From Petunia secreta (taxonomy: Eukaryota; Streptophyta; Magnoliopsida; Solanales; Solanaceae), in the NCBI GenBank assembly GCA_029990175.1, contig JARKIP010000564.1, positions 164,564 to 228,563 on the forward strand: DNA of 64,000 nucleotides, read 5' to 3'. The position numbers and the translations under genes were made by a program. The notes under the pieces are model-generated. The model was not told the origin of the DNA and ran no database searches. It worked only from the letters and a program-made list of their open reading frames with translations. This document shows, in pieces, positions 12,144-23,560 of the stretch. How positions within the stretch are numbered: position 1 is the stretch's first letter; every line of letters begins with the position of its first letter.

Positions 12144-14292
12144 TGAAACGACCTTAGGTAGTAGTTTCGAAAGTTACGACTCCAATTGGCGCGTCGATAA
12201 TTTTAAAATCTTCGTTAAGTCCATTAAGACCTCTCTGTAAAATTTGAACTAAATTAGACATCGTTCGGTAGGCATCGATAGAATGTTTCAGTTTTCGTTA
12301 GCGATAAATCATACAAAAGAGGTTTTGGAGCACAATTTTGGCAAATGAGCTCAGATTCAAAATCTGAAAGCGTCGCTAGGTTCGTATGGTCATTTATGAC
12401 ATGTGTATTTTTGAAGTGAGTTTCGAGGTTGTTCGGTTGAATTCGGCTAAAGTTCCAAAAAAAATTAATAATTTGGTCTTTTTCCTTTTAATTCGCATTT
12501 TGAGTTTCGGGAGTCCGATTTGAGATCCGCTTAGCAAGTGTGTTACATATATTTTGTTTAACTTACTTGAAAAATTTGGGATCATTTAGAGTTCTCTAGG
12601 GTTCTATTTTAATTTTATTCGTCGTAGCGAATTTTCAAAAAAAGAAAAAAAATTAACAAGGTCGGTTAGCTAAGGGAATTAATCCTTTAGCAGCAGCAAG
12701 TCACGATGTAGAGTCAGACACATACGAACAGAGACAAGAAAAGAGAGGTTAGAAAAGAAAGAAAAGTAGAGGGAAAAATAGGTGGAAAAATAGTTGAATT
12801 TCTACTCCAAATCTCCAGCTAATTATGTTAACTCATTATCTTAGCTTATTACGTGTGTTTGAATATATTTTTACAGTAAAAATAGGGATATTAGACATCG
12901 CCCTAATGACTTAAATTGATAATTTAAAGGATAAATTGGCCCCCGATGATGGAAATGATTATATATTCGTACTCAGTGAGTTATAAGCAACATATAAATG
13001 TAATTTATTTAAGGATTGGTTATGTGACTTTGAACCATGTACATTGGCCTGGCCTGCATATAGCGTATGCGAATAGGGTATCAAATTCCTAACTGGATTG
13101 CCCTAAGACATAAGGAATGAAGGCTTTAGCTTTATTTGATATAATTTTTCTGCTTGTTGAATAGAGTGGGATCGTTTGGCAGTTAATCCAAATGAAAAAG
13201 CAGTTATTGAGTAGCAGGGCTAGCTTTGGAATAAGGCAAGTGTTTGTATCCATTTCTTTGGAGGCACTTGGCCTTGTGGATATTCTACTACGTGTTCCTT
13301 ACATGTGTAGCTGCCGATAGGCGTACTCATTACGCCTTAGCTTTGGATTTATATTGTATATTATGTGTTATCCGCTGTTGTTGGAATTGCATTGAGCATA
13401 TGCGCATTGCATTCTGGCCATGGGTTGCTATATCATTTACTAAGTGCTGGAGTATTTCGCCTGTATTTTATATTATATAGGAACAGGAGGAATCCGCTCC
13501 ATTGCATCATATTGAGGGTAGGAGGATTCCGCCTTAGGAGCAGGAGGATTCCACTCCATTGCATTATATTGAGGGCAGGAGGATTCCGCCCTAGGAGCAG
13601 GAGGATTCCGCTCCATTCATTTGGCACATGTGACCCTTTGCATCATATTTCATTTCATCACATTTCATTTCATTTCATTTCATCTCATTCTATTTCATTT
13701 CATACCATTGTGTAAACTTTCTGTACATGACTACTGTTCTGCTTATATGTGCATTGCTTATTTGTTGATTGTTGTCTGGTTCCGTTTCCCTGACTAGCAT
13801 ATCTATTTTTCGAGGTTGCTAGTTTGTTTGCACTTATTGAGTTCTTATGACTCACCCCTATTTTTTCTTGTGTTTTCTTTTCGTTCGGAAGATTCCGCTC
13901 CAAGACCCAGCCAGCCGCGTCGTTATTGAGGAGTAGTACGTTTTCAGCTGTCTACGGTGAGCCATTTTGTTCATTGCGGCCACCAACTTTAGATATTATA
14001 GTTTTCCTTGCTTTTTCTCCCTTCGGAAGGTGTGTTTATCTTTTGGCCTTCTTAGATGTCTGATATGGAAACCTTTAAAGCTGTGTATTCTGGGTAGTTA
14101 GTTGTATTATTCAGACAGCTTGTATGTTTGTCTATCCTTGAGAGTTATCTTCTGTTATTAAAGTTTGGTTCATTTTTATTTGAAGGTAATTCTTCACAAT
14201 TTATATCGATTCAGTCAATAAGGTTCGCCTGACAGGTTTAGGGGAGATGGTCGGGTGCCCACACAGCCTAGTCGAGAATTCGGGTCGTGTCA
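12144..14292 (+). repeat. E3 3' LTR
   Basis: The LTR runs from TGAAACGACC to GTGTCA and is collinear with 4678-6816. It has the same minisatellite (13485-13615) and CATTT repeats (13645-13707). Small indels separate the two LTRs, for example near 12670 (TTAGCTAAGGGAATTAATCC is present only here). No gene. Confidence 0.92.
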
Positions 14293-14726
14293 CATATCTA
14301 CGATTAGGCGTTTATATTAGAGACCACAAAATGCGACTAGGCTTAAAAATAGGCCATATTTGAAACCTATTTGCGTGTGTATGATTTGAATTGCCTAGAT
14401 ATACAGCCCTCTTGAATCAAATGCTAAAATAACCTTCCAAGTTGGTATTTATGATAATATTCACCATTTTTTATCCCAAAGTATAGACTCGGACGGGAAC
14501 CACCATTTGTGGGACTCGGGGGAGTGCCTAACACCTTCTCCCCCGAGTCATTTGGACTTCTTACCCTTTCGAATCTCCGAAAAAGACCAGTATGACTATA
14601 AACTTGACATTAGATACCTTAGAAAACTATATTAGGTGGCGACTCCAACACTTGAGCTCAAATGAGTTACCCAGTCAAATCCGAAACCCGACTCGTTTTG
14701 AGTTGAGTCCAAAATCGGGTATGACA
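14293..14726 (+). repeat. E2 5' LTR, end segment
   Basis: This is the continuation of the E2 LTR after E3, beginning with the E3 target duplicate CATAT. It is collinear with 46599-47031 and ends in ATGACA. It contains the conserved strings GGGACTCGGGGGA and TTAGGTGGCGACTCC. Confidence 0.9.
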
Positions 14727-14729
14727 GAA

Positions 14730-14747
14730 TGGCGACTCCGCTAGGGA
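14730..14747 (+). other. Primer-binding site of E2 (tRNA-Arg type)
   Basis: TGGCGACTCCGCTAGGGA begins three bases after the LTR end. It has the form complementary to tRNA-Arg that is described for Ogre/Tat elements. By my recollection the usual site differs at one base. Confidence 0.8.
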
Positions 14748-15368
14748 TACTTAAAGTTCTAACCACAACGAGTCTTTACTTTTGTGATACATTTATGATA
14801 TTCATATTATTATTATCTTACTAACTTGGTTTACTTTTTTGTTCTTCTTTTTCCTTTACTTATTTATTTGCATTAAATTTGATATAACATTTGGCATATT
14901 TCACTCATACTCCCTCACTCCTAGGAAACGACACTTTGCACACACATGGGCGATTACGTGGATCCCACCGTCGTTTCACCACCAAAACACCTTTTAAGAG
15001 GGACATTTTGGAATATAGTTGGTCTGTGGTACAACCAACAATTTCGAATGATCCCACTCCTTGGCCGTTTGCCTTGGGGAACTGTGTCTAGAATTACACC
15101 ACTCTTTGAATGTAATGAGCATGCATCATGTCTTAGGAAGGGCTCCCCGTGAGCTGGCTAGTCTTCAATTGTCCAAACTACCTAAACGGGTTTTTAACCC
15201 CAAAGAGACGTTTGGACATGCTTATGTGCATTTTAGAGAAAAGAAAGAAAGAAAAGGGAGCGAAATGAAAGTGAGACGGGAATAAAAACGTATTTTGATT
15301 TGTCCAATTATTCTCAAAGGAGAGGGGGTTTTAATCCTTTATTTTTCTTTTTTTCTCTATAGGTCACA
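14748..15368 (+). other. E2 leader before ORF1
   Basis: This is non-coding leader of about 620 bases. Several short overlapping ORFs (14891-15285) have no family resemblance. A polypyrimidine run ending in TCTATAG (15350-15362) lies seven bases upstream of the ORF1 ATG and looks like a splice acceptor. The string GGGTTTTTAACCC at 15190-15202 recurs before the second ORF1 copy (17107-17119). Confidence 0.55.
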
Positions 15369-16973
15369 ATGAGTCAAAAATTTTACCATTTTGGAATGAC
15401 TATGGGCGCACCTCCTTTGTTGACTAGTTGGTGGAATAATTTGTCACTAGGTGAGCAAACCGAAGCACGTCAGCACTTGGATCACTTGGTTTTGCTATTA
15501 GAAATGGAATCGTGTAGGGAGATGATTGAAGCATCAGTGTCATTTTGGGATGAAGAATTGAATGTGTTTAGATTCGGGGATGTTGAATTAACACCTTTGT
15601 TGGAAGAAATAGGGGGAGGGGGAGGGGGTTTTTGTATCACACTCGGGTTTAGACAAACATCATTGGCAAGGGGGTCGCATACTAGCACCTAGCGTCCCCA
15701 TAGCTGAAGAGTTTCGTTAAAAGTTAGGAATGGTGGCAAGTGTGAATGTGGAATTTTTACAATAACAGAAGATACCCTTTTCTTACTTCTACACTCGGTT
15801 TGGGGATTTGACCACGTTCGACAACCATAAGAAAGAGTTTGAGTCCTATAGTGACTGGAGGAGAGTTAGCCTGTTCACATTTGCTATTTGTTTCTTGGGA
15901 ATAATGGTGTTCGCCGAAAGTTCGAGTCACGACATATGTTCAAGGCTTGTCATGGTCACCGATGCGGTATTCAATGGAATTGATGGTTACCGTTACACCA
16001 TAGTTCCTATGATAGTAGTAGACATTTATCGAGCTTTAAGTTGTTGCAAGAGGGGAGCAAAATATTTCCAAGGTTGCAATCTTCTACTACAAGCATGGGT
16101 CAAAGTGCATTTGAGGAAAGTGAAGGGAGTACAATAACTGTCCAAACCAACTGGTTCCAACTATTTGGTTGGAGAGCGATATAGGGTTCCAAAATTTAGG
16201 CAGCCAAGCAGCACAGAGAAATGGGTAAAATTGTTTGAAAACTTAACGGGGACTCAATTCAGTGGATGTTCACTTGGTTTCCTTCATCAGATTTCATCAT
16301 TAGCTCTGAGAAGGCATCCTTTGTGATACTTATGGGATTAAGAGGTCTCCAACCTTACCAACCATTGAGAGTGATGAGGCAAGCAGGGAGGAAGAAAATC
16401 ATATCATTGATACCAGACACGAAAGACTATCAGTTTGACTATACTGGAGATGTTGTTCCGAGGGTCAAGAGTATTAGGAAATCCTGGGTAGGAAGACAAG
16501 TCATGGGAGAAGCGTCGTTAGCATCAGATAGATACAACGCTAGATGCGAACCAAATTACAAAAGCTGGTTACGCTCTAGTATAAAAGGAAATGTGGTAAT
16601 GGGGTCAAGTCGAGGAAGTGACGTAAGAGATCGTGAGGCGGAAGCTCAAATTCAATACCAAGAATTCATGTTAAAGGCTGTCAAAATGGATAAGGAAAAC
16701 AAAGAGGAGATCGAAGTATGGAAGAAACGTACGTTAGAGCTAGAGGAAAAGATAGAGGTGTTGGAGACAAAACTTGAACAATGGAACTCGGAGTGTGCAA
16801 AGGTAGACATTTTACACTTAGTGGTGGCTAAAGGATACTTAACCAAAGATATGGAAGAAGTTAGGGAGATTACGCGAGAAGCAAAAAGGGCCAAGATGGA
16901 AAGGAGTGTGCTGCCTAGTCAAAGTGTCATTTTCATTTTACTTTTTCGAAAGACATCATGTGCTGATTTTTAA
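15369..16973 (+). pseudogene. E2 ORF1, first copy (DUF7745-like)
   Basis: The extra ORF that Tat/Ogre elements carry before gag; its function is unknown. It begins at ATG 15369 and is readable in three frame segments: 15369-15692 (PPLLTSWWNNL, FWDEELNVFRFGDVELTPLLEE), 15808-16137 (WRRVSLFTFAICFLGIMVF, IYRALSCCKRGAKYFQGCNLLLQAW) and 16266-16973 (LMGLRGLQPYQPLRVMRQAG, then a Lys/Glu-rich probable coiled coil at about 16670-16910). A run of Gly codons sits at the first break. The first two segments resemble the DUF7745 / plant-mobile-domain type of protein found in plant retroelements; that link is from memory. It parallels the second copy block by block. Confidence 0.7.
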
Positions 16974-17249
16974 ATGCTGGGGAATTTATGAGAATAATTG
17001 GCAACAAAATGTGTATTTATTTTCTTGGCATAACGAGAAACTTAGGAAGGCTATATGTCCTTGGTGCGTAATAGTCCAATAGTAAACCTACATCCAAATG
17101 TCAAAAGGGTTTTTAACCCAAAAATAAAAAATTGCATCTTTGCATTGATTCGAAGAAACATTTGCACAAATATTGACCGTCTGTTTAAACATGATCAAAA
17201 CTATATAAATGTTTTGGCCTTAAACTTTTCCTTGTTTTGTTTTCAGACT
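16974..17249 (+). other. Spacer between the two ORF1 copies
   Basis: This is 276 bases of AT-rich sequence with no protein resemblance. It repeats the GGGTTTTTAACCC string of the first leader at 17107-17119. It ends in a pyrimidine-rich tract and TTTTCAG (17240-17246), three bases before the next ATG, again splice-acceptor-like. Confidence 0.5.
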
Positions 17250-18895
17250 ATGGCTGCAAGAGGTACACTCCAATTTGAAATTGTTTTTTCGACCTCCTCA
17301 CTTGATCAGACTTTGGTGGGAAGGTTTGGCCGTTATCAGCAAGGCTCACGTTCAAAAGGTGTTGGGGGAATTGGTGGCTCTCAAGGTTTACACTGCTATG
17401 CCTAGTTTGGTAGAAGCTGCCACACACTTCTGGGACTACAAAAGGGCAGTCTTTCACTTCTATGGTTTGGAGTTGACACCAATGTTGCAAGAATTTGGAG
17501 GACTAGCAGGGTTAGAGCCTGGACCCGAGACTATGATTTATCCCCAAGATGTGGACCCTAAGGAGTTCATTGAACTATTAGGTGCTGCTTATGATCCATA
17601 TGTTGAAGGGGTGCATGATGGACAAGTCACATTGGAATACTTGCATTCTAGGTTTGGAGATCCAACACTTAGGTATGACTGGATTGGAGCATGGGAAATT
17701 CAAGACTGGGAGTGGATTGAATCCAACGCTTTCATCGTTGCCTTTCTGGGTAGAATGGTTTTCCCCAATAAAGGAAGAAAGATCGACATAAGGTTGGGAA
17801 GAGTGGTAGAGGAGTTACGCAGAGATGCTTTCAAACATCAAGTAAGCTTGATTCCAATGATTCTAGGGGAAGTCTACCAGGCTCTAACCAAATGTAGAAG
17901 AGGAGGAGACTTCTTCGAGGGGTGCAACCTGTTGCTGCAAATATAGTTGATAGAGCATTTGTATAGCGTCCCTGTCAGTCCGACAGCACCAAAACCATCT
18001 TGGAAAGGAGGGATCCGCTCACAGAGCACCCGCATGGCTGGACAAGCAGCATGGGAAGACCCAGCAAACATAGAAGGATGGTGCACCATATTCGAGGAGT
18101 TGCAAGAGGTACAATGGGTGATTGAGAACTGTGCCGACTTTGTTGTTTCCATACAAGGTCAAGACATCACGTTTTTGACATTGATTGGATTCCGAGGAAC
18201 TCACCACTATGTTCCTCTAAGAATCCTCCGACAAGTGGGAATGATACAAAAAACTTCGCAATTGACTGAGGAAAGAAGCTTCAACATTGATATAAAGAAC
18301 ATCGAGCACCCGATGGTTGGCACCATATTGACAATGTGGGAAAGGAGGCTCACTATGCAATTTTGTCGTGGTCGAGGCAGTAGGGTGAACCTCGCAGCTA
18401 CTCTGGCTTATCCTCAATGGCTCAGCGAAGATAAGGCAAGATTCTGATTCAAGATTATACTGGAAAGGAAAACCAAAGCTCCGAGTGCTGCTGAAAAATA
18501 TAAGAAGTTGAGACACGAGTTTGATCAAGGAAAGAAGGAGTTAAGGGTGACACAAGAAATTGAAATGAGGAGACAGTACAAGGATAAGATCAAAGGAGAT
18601 GAACTCAAGTATTGGACCGGCAAGGTCATTGCTGAAAGGCAACTGGGAATTTGCAAGATCTGCTCAAGGGATGGGGAGAGTATTTTAAGTTAGTACCACT
18701 AGAGGAGAAGGAAGCAAAAGGAATAGAAATCTGCGAGTTCTTCACAAAAGCCCTGGGTGACATGTAAGCTGGGAAGGACCTGATGGAGACTTTTTCTGAT
18801 CCTCCACCCATGAGTTTTGTTCACAAACCCAAAGAATAGGTCAAAGAGAAGAAGGAAAAGGAAGACGCTGGAGCTGATACTTGATCTAGAGTCTC
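17250..18895 (+). pseudogene. E2 ORF1, second copy (DUF7745-like)
   Basis: The start is ATG 17250 (MAARGTLQFE). A frameshift near 17275 leads into a long frame to 17946: PPHLIRLWWEGLA, THFWDYKRAVFHFYGLELTP, WIESNAFIVAFLGRMVFPN and ILGEVYQALTKCRRGGDFFEGCNLLLQ. A TAG at 17944-17946 stands where a Trp would fit. The frame resumes 17947-18447 (FLTLIGFRGTHHYVPLRILRQVG), then a Lys/Glu-rich coiled-coil-like tail to about 18890. It has the same domain order as the first copy but clearly diverged sequence, so the duplication is not recent. Confidence 0.72.
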
Positions 18896-19336
18896 TTTGC
18901 TTGGCACGTGGTCTAGTTGTATGTCGTGTCGTCTTGTCCCTTTTTTCGTTGTTTTCGTTTTAATCGAGTCGTTATCTTAAATTAGTGGTTGTAATAAAGC
19001 CAAGAAAATTAAATAAAATTTCGTTATTATTGGGTTTTTAGACTAGTGATGATTATGCTTATGCAAACAAAATGATGTGTTTGGTGCAAACATTACTTCG
19101 AATCTTCGATAGGCTTACCTCTGGCGCAAAAGAGGTCCCATGCATAATAGGATGTGATTTTATTTTTAACTAACGTATACTCATATTCTCTTCGTTTGTT
19201 TTTGATGTATCAGTGCCCAAGCCCCTGATAGTTTGGTTTGTGCATTCTGGCCGCTCCGCAATACCGATTGAGATCCAGAGGATCAATCCCAACACCTCCC
19301 CCTTTACCTACAAGGACAAGGACGAGACGAAATATC
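18896..19336 (+). other. E2 region between ORF1 and gag
   Basis: Non-coding. AATAAA strings occur at 18992-18997 and AAATAAAA near 19010-19020, in a T/A-rich context that could act as a polyadenylation signal for an ORF1 transcript. A pyrimidine-rich tract ending in TATCAG (19195-19213) resembles a splice acceptor ahead of the gag start. Confidence 0.4.
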
Positions 19337-19507
19337 ATGGCTGAGTTTGACAAAGTTTGAAATGGAACTACTGAGAAGCAAGGTGTGGTTGCTTACGAAG
19401 ACTATGCCAAGTTGGAAAATAGGTTGTTCGAGTTGGGGAATAGGATCCCTCTTGCCCGCGCTGATGAAATCATTGAACCAAATAAGACTACCCGCCCTCA
19501 CGGTAAA
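19337..19507 (+). pseudogene. E2 gag, N-terminal piece
   Basis: ATG at 19337 begins MAEFDKV followed by a TGA. Another frame then reads AYEDYAKLENRLFELGNR and EIIEPNKTTRPH, a typical start of Tat-lineage Gag. The gene is cut by the E4 array at 19507/19508 and resumes at 35046. Confidence 0.7.
19503..19507. repeat. Target-site duplication of the E4 array, left copy
   Basis: GTAAA precedes LTR1, and ATAAA follows LTR3 at 35046-35050. One mismatch. Only one pair flanks the entire three-LTR array. Confidence 0.65.
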
Positions 19508-20861
19508 TGAAACGAGCTTGGTTAGACGTTTCAGAAGTTAGGACACCGATTAGTGTGCATATAATTTTAAAATATTTGTAGGGTCCATTAGGACCTGTCT
19601 GTAAAATTTAAGTTAAATCAGACCTCGTTTGGTACGTATTGGAAGACGAATTCCGTTTTTATTGTCGATAAATATTAAAAAGAGGTTTTCGAGCTCAATT
19701 TTGGCAAATGAACTCCGATTCGAAATTCAAAAGTGTCGTTGGGTTCGTATGATTATTTATGACTTTCTGAACTTTCGAAAGTGAATTTCGAGGTTTTTCG
19801 GCTAGTTTCTGGTAAAATGCCGAAAGTTATATAATTTGACTTTTCTTCCATTTAATTTGCATATTGAGTTTCGGGAGTCCAATTTGTGATCTGCCTTAGC
19901 AAGTGTGTTACATATATTTTGTATAACTTGTATGCAAAAATTGGAATTATTTCGACTATCATAGGGTACCGCTTTAATTTTTCGAAAAGAAAAAGAAATT
20001 ATAAAAGGAAATAAAATTAAAAAAGGAAAAGAAAGAAAAGAAAATGAGAAGGTGGTGGGCCTTGGGATTACAGTAAGCAATAGAAAGAGAAACAACGAGA
20101 AACAGAGAAACGAAAGAGAAAACTCGCAGAACAGAAAAATGCCAGAAAATGCAAAAAGAGCCGGAGAAAAACAGTATTTTCACACTGAAATATTCAGTTA
20201 ATGATCTTAATGCATTTTTTGAGTTTATGTCGTGTGTTTGAATATATTTTAACGGTAAAACTTGAAATATTAGACATCATTTTAATAAGTTCAATTAATA
20301 GTTTAAAGGTTCAATTGGACCCCGATAATAGAATTAATTATATATTCATACTCAGTGAGTTATGGGCAACATATAAATGTAATTTATTTAGGGTTTGGTT
20401 ATGTGATCTTAAACCCTGTACATAGGCCTGGCCTCCGTACTTCGTATGCGAATAGGGTATTAGGTTCCTGCCTGGATTATTCTAAGATGTGAGGAATAAA
20501 GCCTTTCGCCTAATTTGATATATTTTTTGCTTATTGAATAAGCAGGATCGTTGGCAGTGAATCCAAAGAACAAAGCAGTTGTTTAGTAGCGCTTTGAAAT
20601 AAGGTAAGTGTTTATATTCATTTCTTTGGAGGCACCTGGCCTCGTGTATATTCTACCACGTGTTCCTTACGTGTGTAGCTTACGCCTTAGCTTTCGATAT
20701 ACATTGTATATTTTATGTTATATCCTGTTGTTGGTATTGCATTGAGGATCTGAGCATTGTACTCTGGCTGTGACTTGGCATATACTTTCCGGTTGTTGAT
20801 AAGAGTCCCGTGCTGGTGATGGGCATTCATATGCATTATGTTTCATTCATATGCATTATAT

Positions 20862-21064
20862 TGCATCATATTGGGGGTAGGAGGATTCCGCCCCAGGAGC
20901 AGGAGGATTACGCTCCATTGCATTATATTGACTGCAGGAGGATTCCACCCCAGGAGTAGGAGGATTCCGCTCCATTGCATCATATTGAGGGTAGGAGGAT
21001 TCCGCTCCTTACATCATATTGAGGGTAGGAGGATTCCGCCCCGGAGTAGGAGGATTCCACTCCA
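20862..21064 (+). repeat. 57-bp minisatellite in E4 LTR1
   Basis: About four units of ATTGCATCATATTG + GGTAGGAGGATTCCGCCCC + AGGAGCAGGAGGATTCCGCTCC; the third unit is about half length. GGAGC and GCTCC can pair within each unit. Because 57 is a multiple of three, spurious ORFs run through on both strands. Confidence 0.88.
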
Positions 21065-21241
21065 TCTATTTGGCACATGTGACACCATTGCATCGGCTCA
21101 CGCATCATACTGCATTCATCCCATTTCATTGCACCGCATGCTGACTATTATGTGACTATCAGGCTGTGTTTCGTGTATGCGGTATGTATACCATATTGTG
21201 GACATATTTCAGTTTGCCTATATATTTCTGGCTCATATTCC

Positions 21242-21334
21242 CGGTTGCACACCGCAACAGTATAAATATATGGATCGGGTTGCACGCCGAAACAGTATGA
21301 ATATATGGATCGGGTTGCACTCGGCAACAGGATG
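21242..21334 (+). repeat. 35-bp hairpin/TATA repeat in E4 LTR1
   Basis: Three units of GGGTTGCACGCCGCAAC plus AGTATAAATATATGGATC. The stem GTTGC/GCAAC is kept in most units, and TATAAATA is present at 21261. Confidence 0.85.
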
Positions 21335-21997
21335 TATTTCTGATTGTTGATATGTTCGGGATACCTACATGTTCTTGTTATCTTACGTTCCTGGTTGTTA
21401 ATGAGTTTGTGATTCCATACATGTTTCTAGTTATTATCTGGCTCTGCCTTTTCATAATTTAAATAAGAGAAATTTGGTGTATCTGTGTCTTCTCCCTGGC
21501 TAGCTATGCTATTCTTTGAGGAGGCTAGTCTGCCCCATTTATTGAGTCCTTTTGACTCACCCTTTTTTTTTGTTTGTTTCTTGTCTATCTATTTCGTTTC
21601 GGCAGGTTCGCTCCAGGATTGAGCTCGCCACGTTGTGAAGGAGCGAAAACGACTTCAGCTGTCAGGGTGAGCCAGCTTTTTTTTTCGGATGGCCACCACT
21701 ATATTGGTTATTATTTCAGTTGCATTTTGCTCCCTTCAGGAGGTATCCGTCTTTTGTTGTACTCTTAGATTTCTAGTCTGGATAGCCCTAAACGTAGTAT
21801 GTTGGGTAGTCAGCTATAATTTCTTTTGTACAACTTGGAGGTATCAATATATCTGTGCTTTTTTTTTTCTAAGTCTTGTTATTATTTATAAATTGAATTA
21901 TATTTATTTTCCTAATTTAATTGCTAAGGGTTCGCCCGACGGGTCTAGGGGAGGATGTCGGGTGCTCGCACGGCCTAACCGGATTTTGGGTCGTGTC

Positions 21998-22009
21998 GGT
22001 ATCAGAGCC
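21998..22009 (+). other. Primer-binding site of E4 internal 1, truncated
   Basis: GGTATCAGAGCC lacks the first T of the iMet site and directly touches the LTR, while internal 2 has the full site at 28655-28666. Confidence 0.75.
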
Positions 22010-22186
22010 CAGTTTAGAGACTATCCAGACTAGGATAATGTCTAGTAGAGTCTCGCTGATGGGTACGTAGACGACCGTACTTATCTACGAGAGGCTATGG
22101 TGGCATTTCGGAAGTTTCACTTCATTCTTTTTTGATGGTGCATCGGTCTAGGATGCAAAAGTATTTTTGTTAATTCCTTTGTTGTA

Positions 22187-23560
22187 ATTGTGAACCCTCA
22201 TGCGACAAATCAGCAAACGGTAAGAGTTTAAGATGAAGCCGTCTAGCCTGGGGATAGCACTAACGAAGCCCTGAGAGTTTTGATCGTGCTGGCGATCTAG
22301 TTACCGAAGTCCCAGTCGTACGAGCTCGCGCTAGGCAAGGGAGCAGGGCCTTCTGGTTCCGTTGGCTCTCTACGATGCTTTTACGAGAATCTTGGTGATG
22401 CAGATACTGCAAAAACCTATTATTCGCTAGGCAACTTAATAGTTTGCCGCAGATGCAGATGTTCGGACTTAAAGGGCTCTTGTTCCAGTTCCTGATGTTG
22501 CTCCCGTAAATTATGTTCCAGAGGCAGCATGTGTTGTGCCTCTAGTTATTCTGGCTGGTTAGCTTGCTTGAGTAATGACTCGGTCCGAGTGTCCGAAGAT
22601 GGTGCATTATTTTATCTGGTTGAACCTTCCGATATTCTCAAGCCATGCATCAGATAATCCCTTATGTATGTTTTTTTACAAAAATTAAATGATGTCAGCA
22701 TATCCTTCAGGGTCTTGATTATATCGAGCGGTATGGTGTTGATTATTCTTCTTTCCAGTTTCAAGGTCTAGCCTTGAATTAGTTGGGTGTCTCTTATTAG
22801 CTAACTTGGTTTGATTTTTCTTCTAGATTCGTGGAAAAGTTCCTTTCGTGCAGTGAGCGAGATGAAAATTGTCGCCAGTTTGAGTGGATTGGACAGGGTC
22901 GCCTGTCGGTTTTAGAAAATGAGATTAAATTCTTTAGAATGGTCGAATATGCATTAGAACTAGTCTATTAACCTTCCGAGAATGTTCAAAGATTTATTGG
23001 TGACCTTTCTCTTTCCTTAAGATCCCAGATGGCTCGAGAAATCGAGGTTGAGACTTCATTTGATGTTGTTATTGATATTGCTCAGAGGTATTAGGCATAC
23101 CATAAGTTAGAGATCCCGCGGCCCTGGTGGGCACCATACCTCCTTTAGAGGTAAGAATTCTGAATATTTTGGGAGGTTACTTCCCAGGTTATCTTAGTTT
23201 GTGGCGCGTGATTTTCAAAGTGCGCAAGTAGCTCGTCAAGATCAGATTCAGTCTTCTCTTTACAGCTATCAACAATTTTTCTAGCTTCTTTTAGCGAAAA
23301 GGTGTTATTATTGTTGTGAGTCTGGTTATCCTTCGAGTAGTTTTCCCTTACTCCGGGAAGTAGGCAGTCATCCTTTCTCTCGTCATCAGGCACCTGCACA
23401 GTCGCAGGGGATTTCTTTTAAATCTCAATCAGCCGGAGAGATGCCACGATCTAATAGAGGCCGAGAGCATGGTGGAAATTGTTTTCAGAATGTGATTATA
23501 AGGATAGTGGCTCAGCTCAGCAGCAGAGGTAGTTCTATGAACTGCTAGTATGGCAGGAAG
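22187..23560 (+). pseudogene. E4 internal 1, gag remnant
   Basis: The gag start has become ATT (22187-22189), where E1 has ATG. Family strings survive: FIWLNLPIFSSHASDNP near 22605, CRQFEWIGQGRLSVLENEI near 22875-22930 and AREIEVETSFDVVIDIAQRY near 23035-23090. The zinc knuckle at 23303-23344 has lost His (Tyr) and the last Cys (Phe). There are many stops and frameshifts. The defects are shared with internal 2, so they predate the array. Confidence 0.75.

Larger units (their letters stand above)
4678..14292 (+). mobile_element. E3: Tekay/Del-type chromovirus, full length
   Basis: A complete Ty3/Gypsy structure of 9.6 kb: two LTRs of about 2.14-2.15 kb, an iMet-type primer site, gag, protease, RT, RNase H, integrase, GPY/F module, chromodomain and polypurine tract. 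The order protease-RT-RNase H-integrase is Gypsy type, and the C-terminal chromodomain places it among the chromoviruses; the primer site and sequence style point to Tekay. It inserted into the 5' LTR of E2. Multiple stops, mostly TAG, and frameshifts mean it cannot now make its polyprotein. Confidence 0.92.
19508..21997 (+). repeat. E4 LTR1
   Basis: It starts TGAAACGAGC and ends GTCGTGTC. The last base(s) of the LTR and the first base of the primer site are missing. It has four 57-bp minisatellite units (one truncated) and three 35-bp hairpin units. It is shorter than LTR2 and LTR3, partly because of fewer minisatellite units. No gene. Confidence 0.9.

Noticed and set aside
20862..21064. Regular repeats that might look like a CRISPR array
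   Set aside because: The units are contiguous minisatellite repeats with no unique spacers and lie in plant LTRs.
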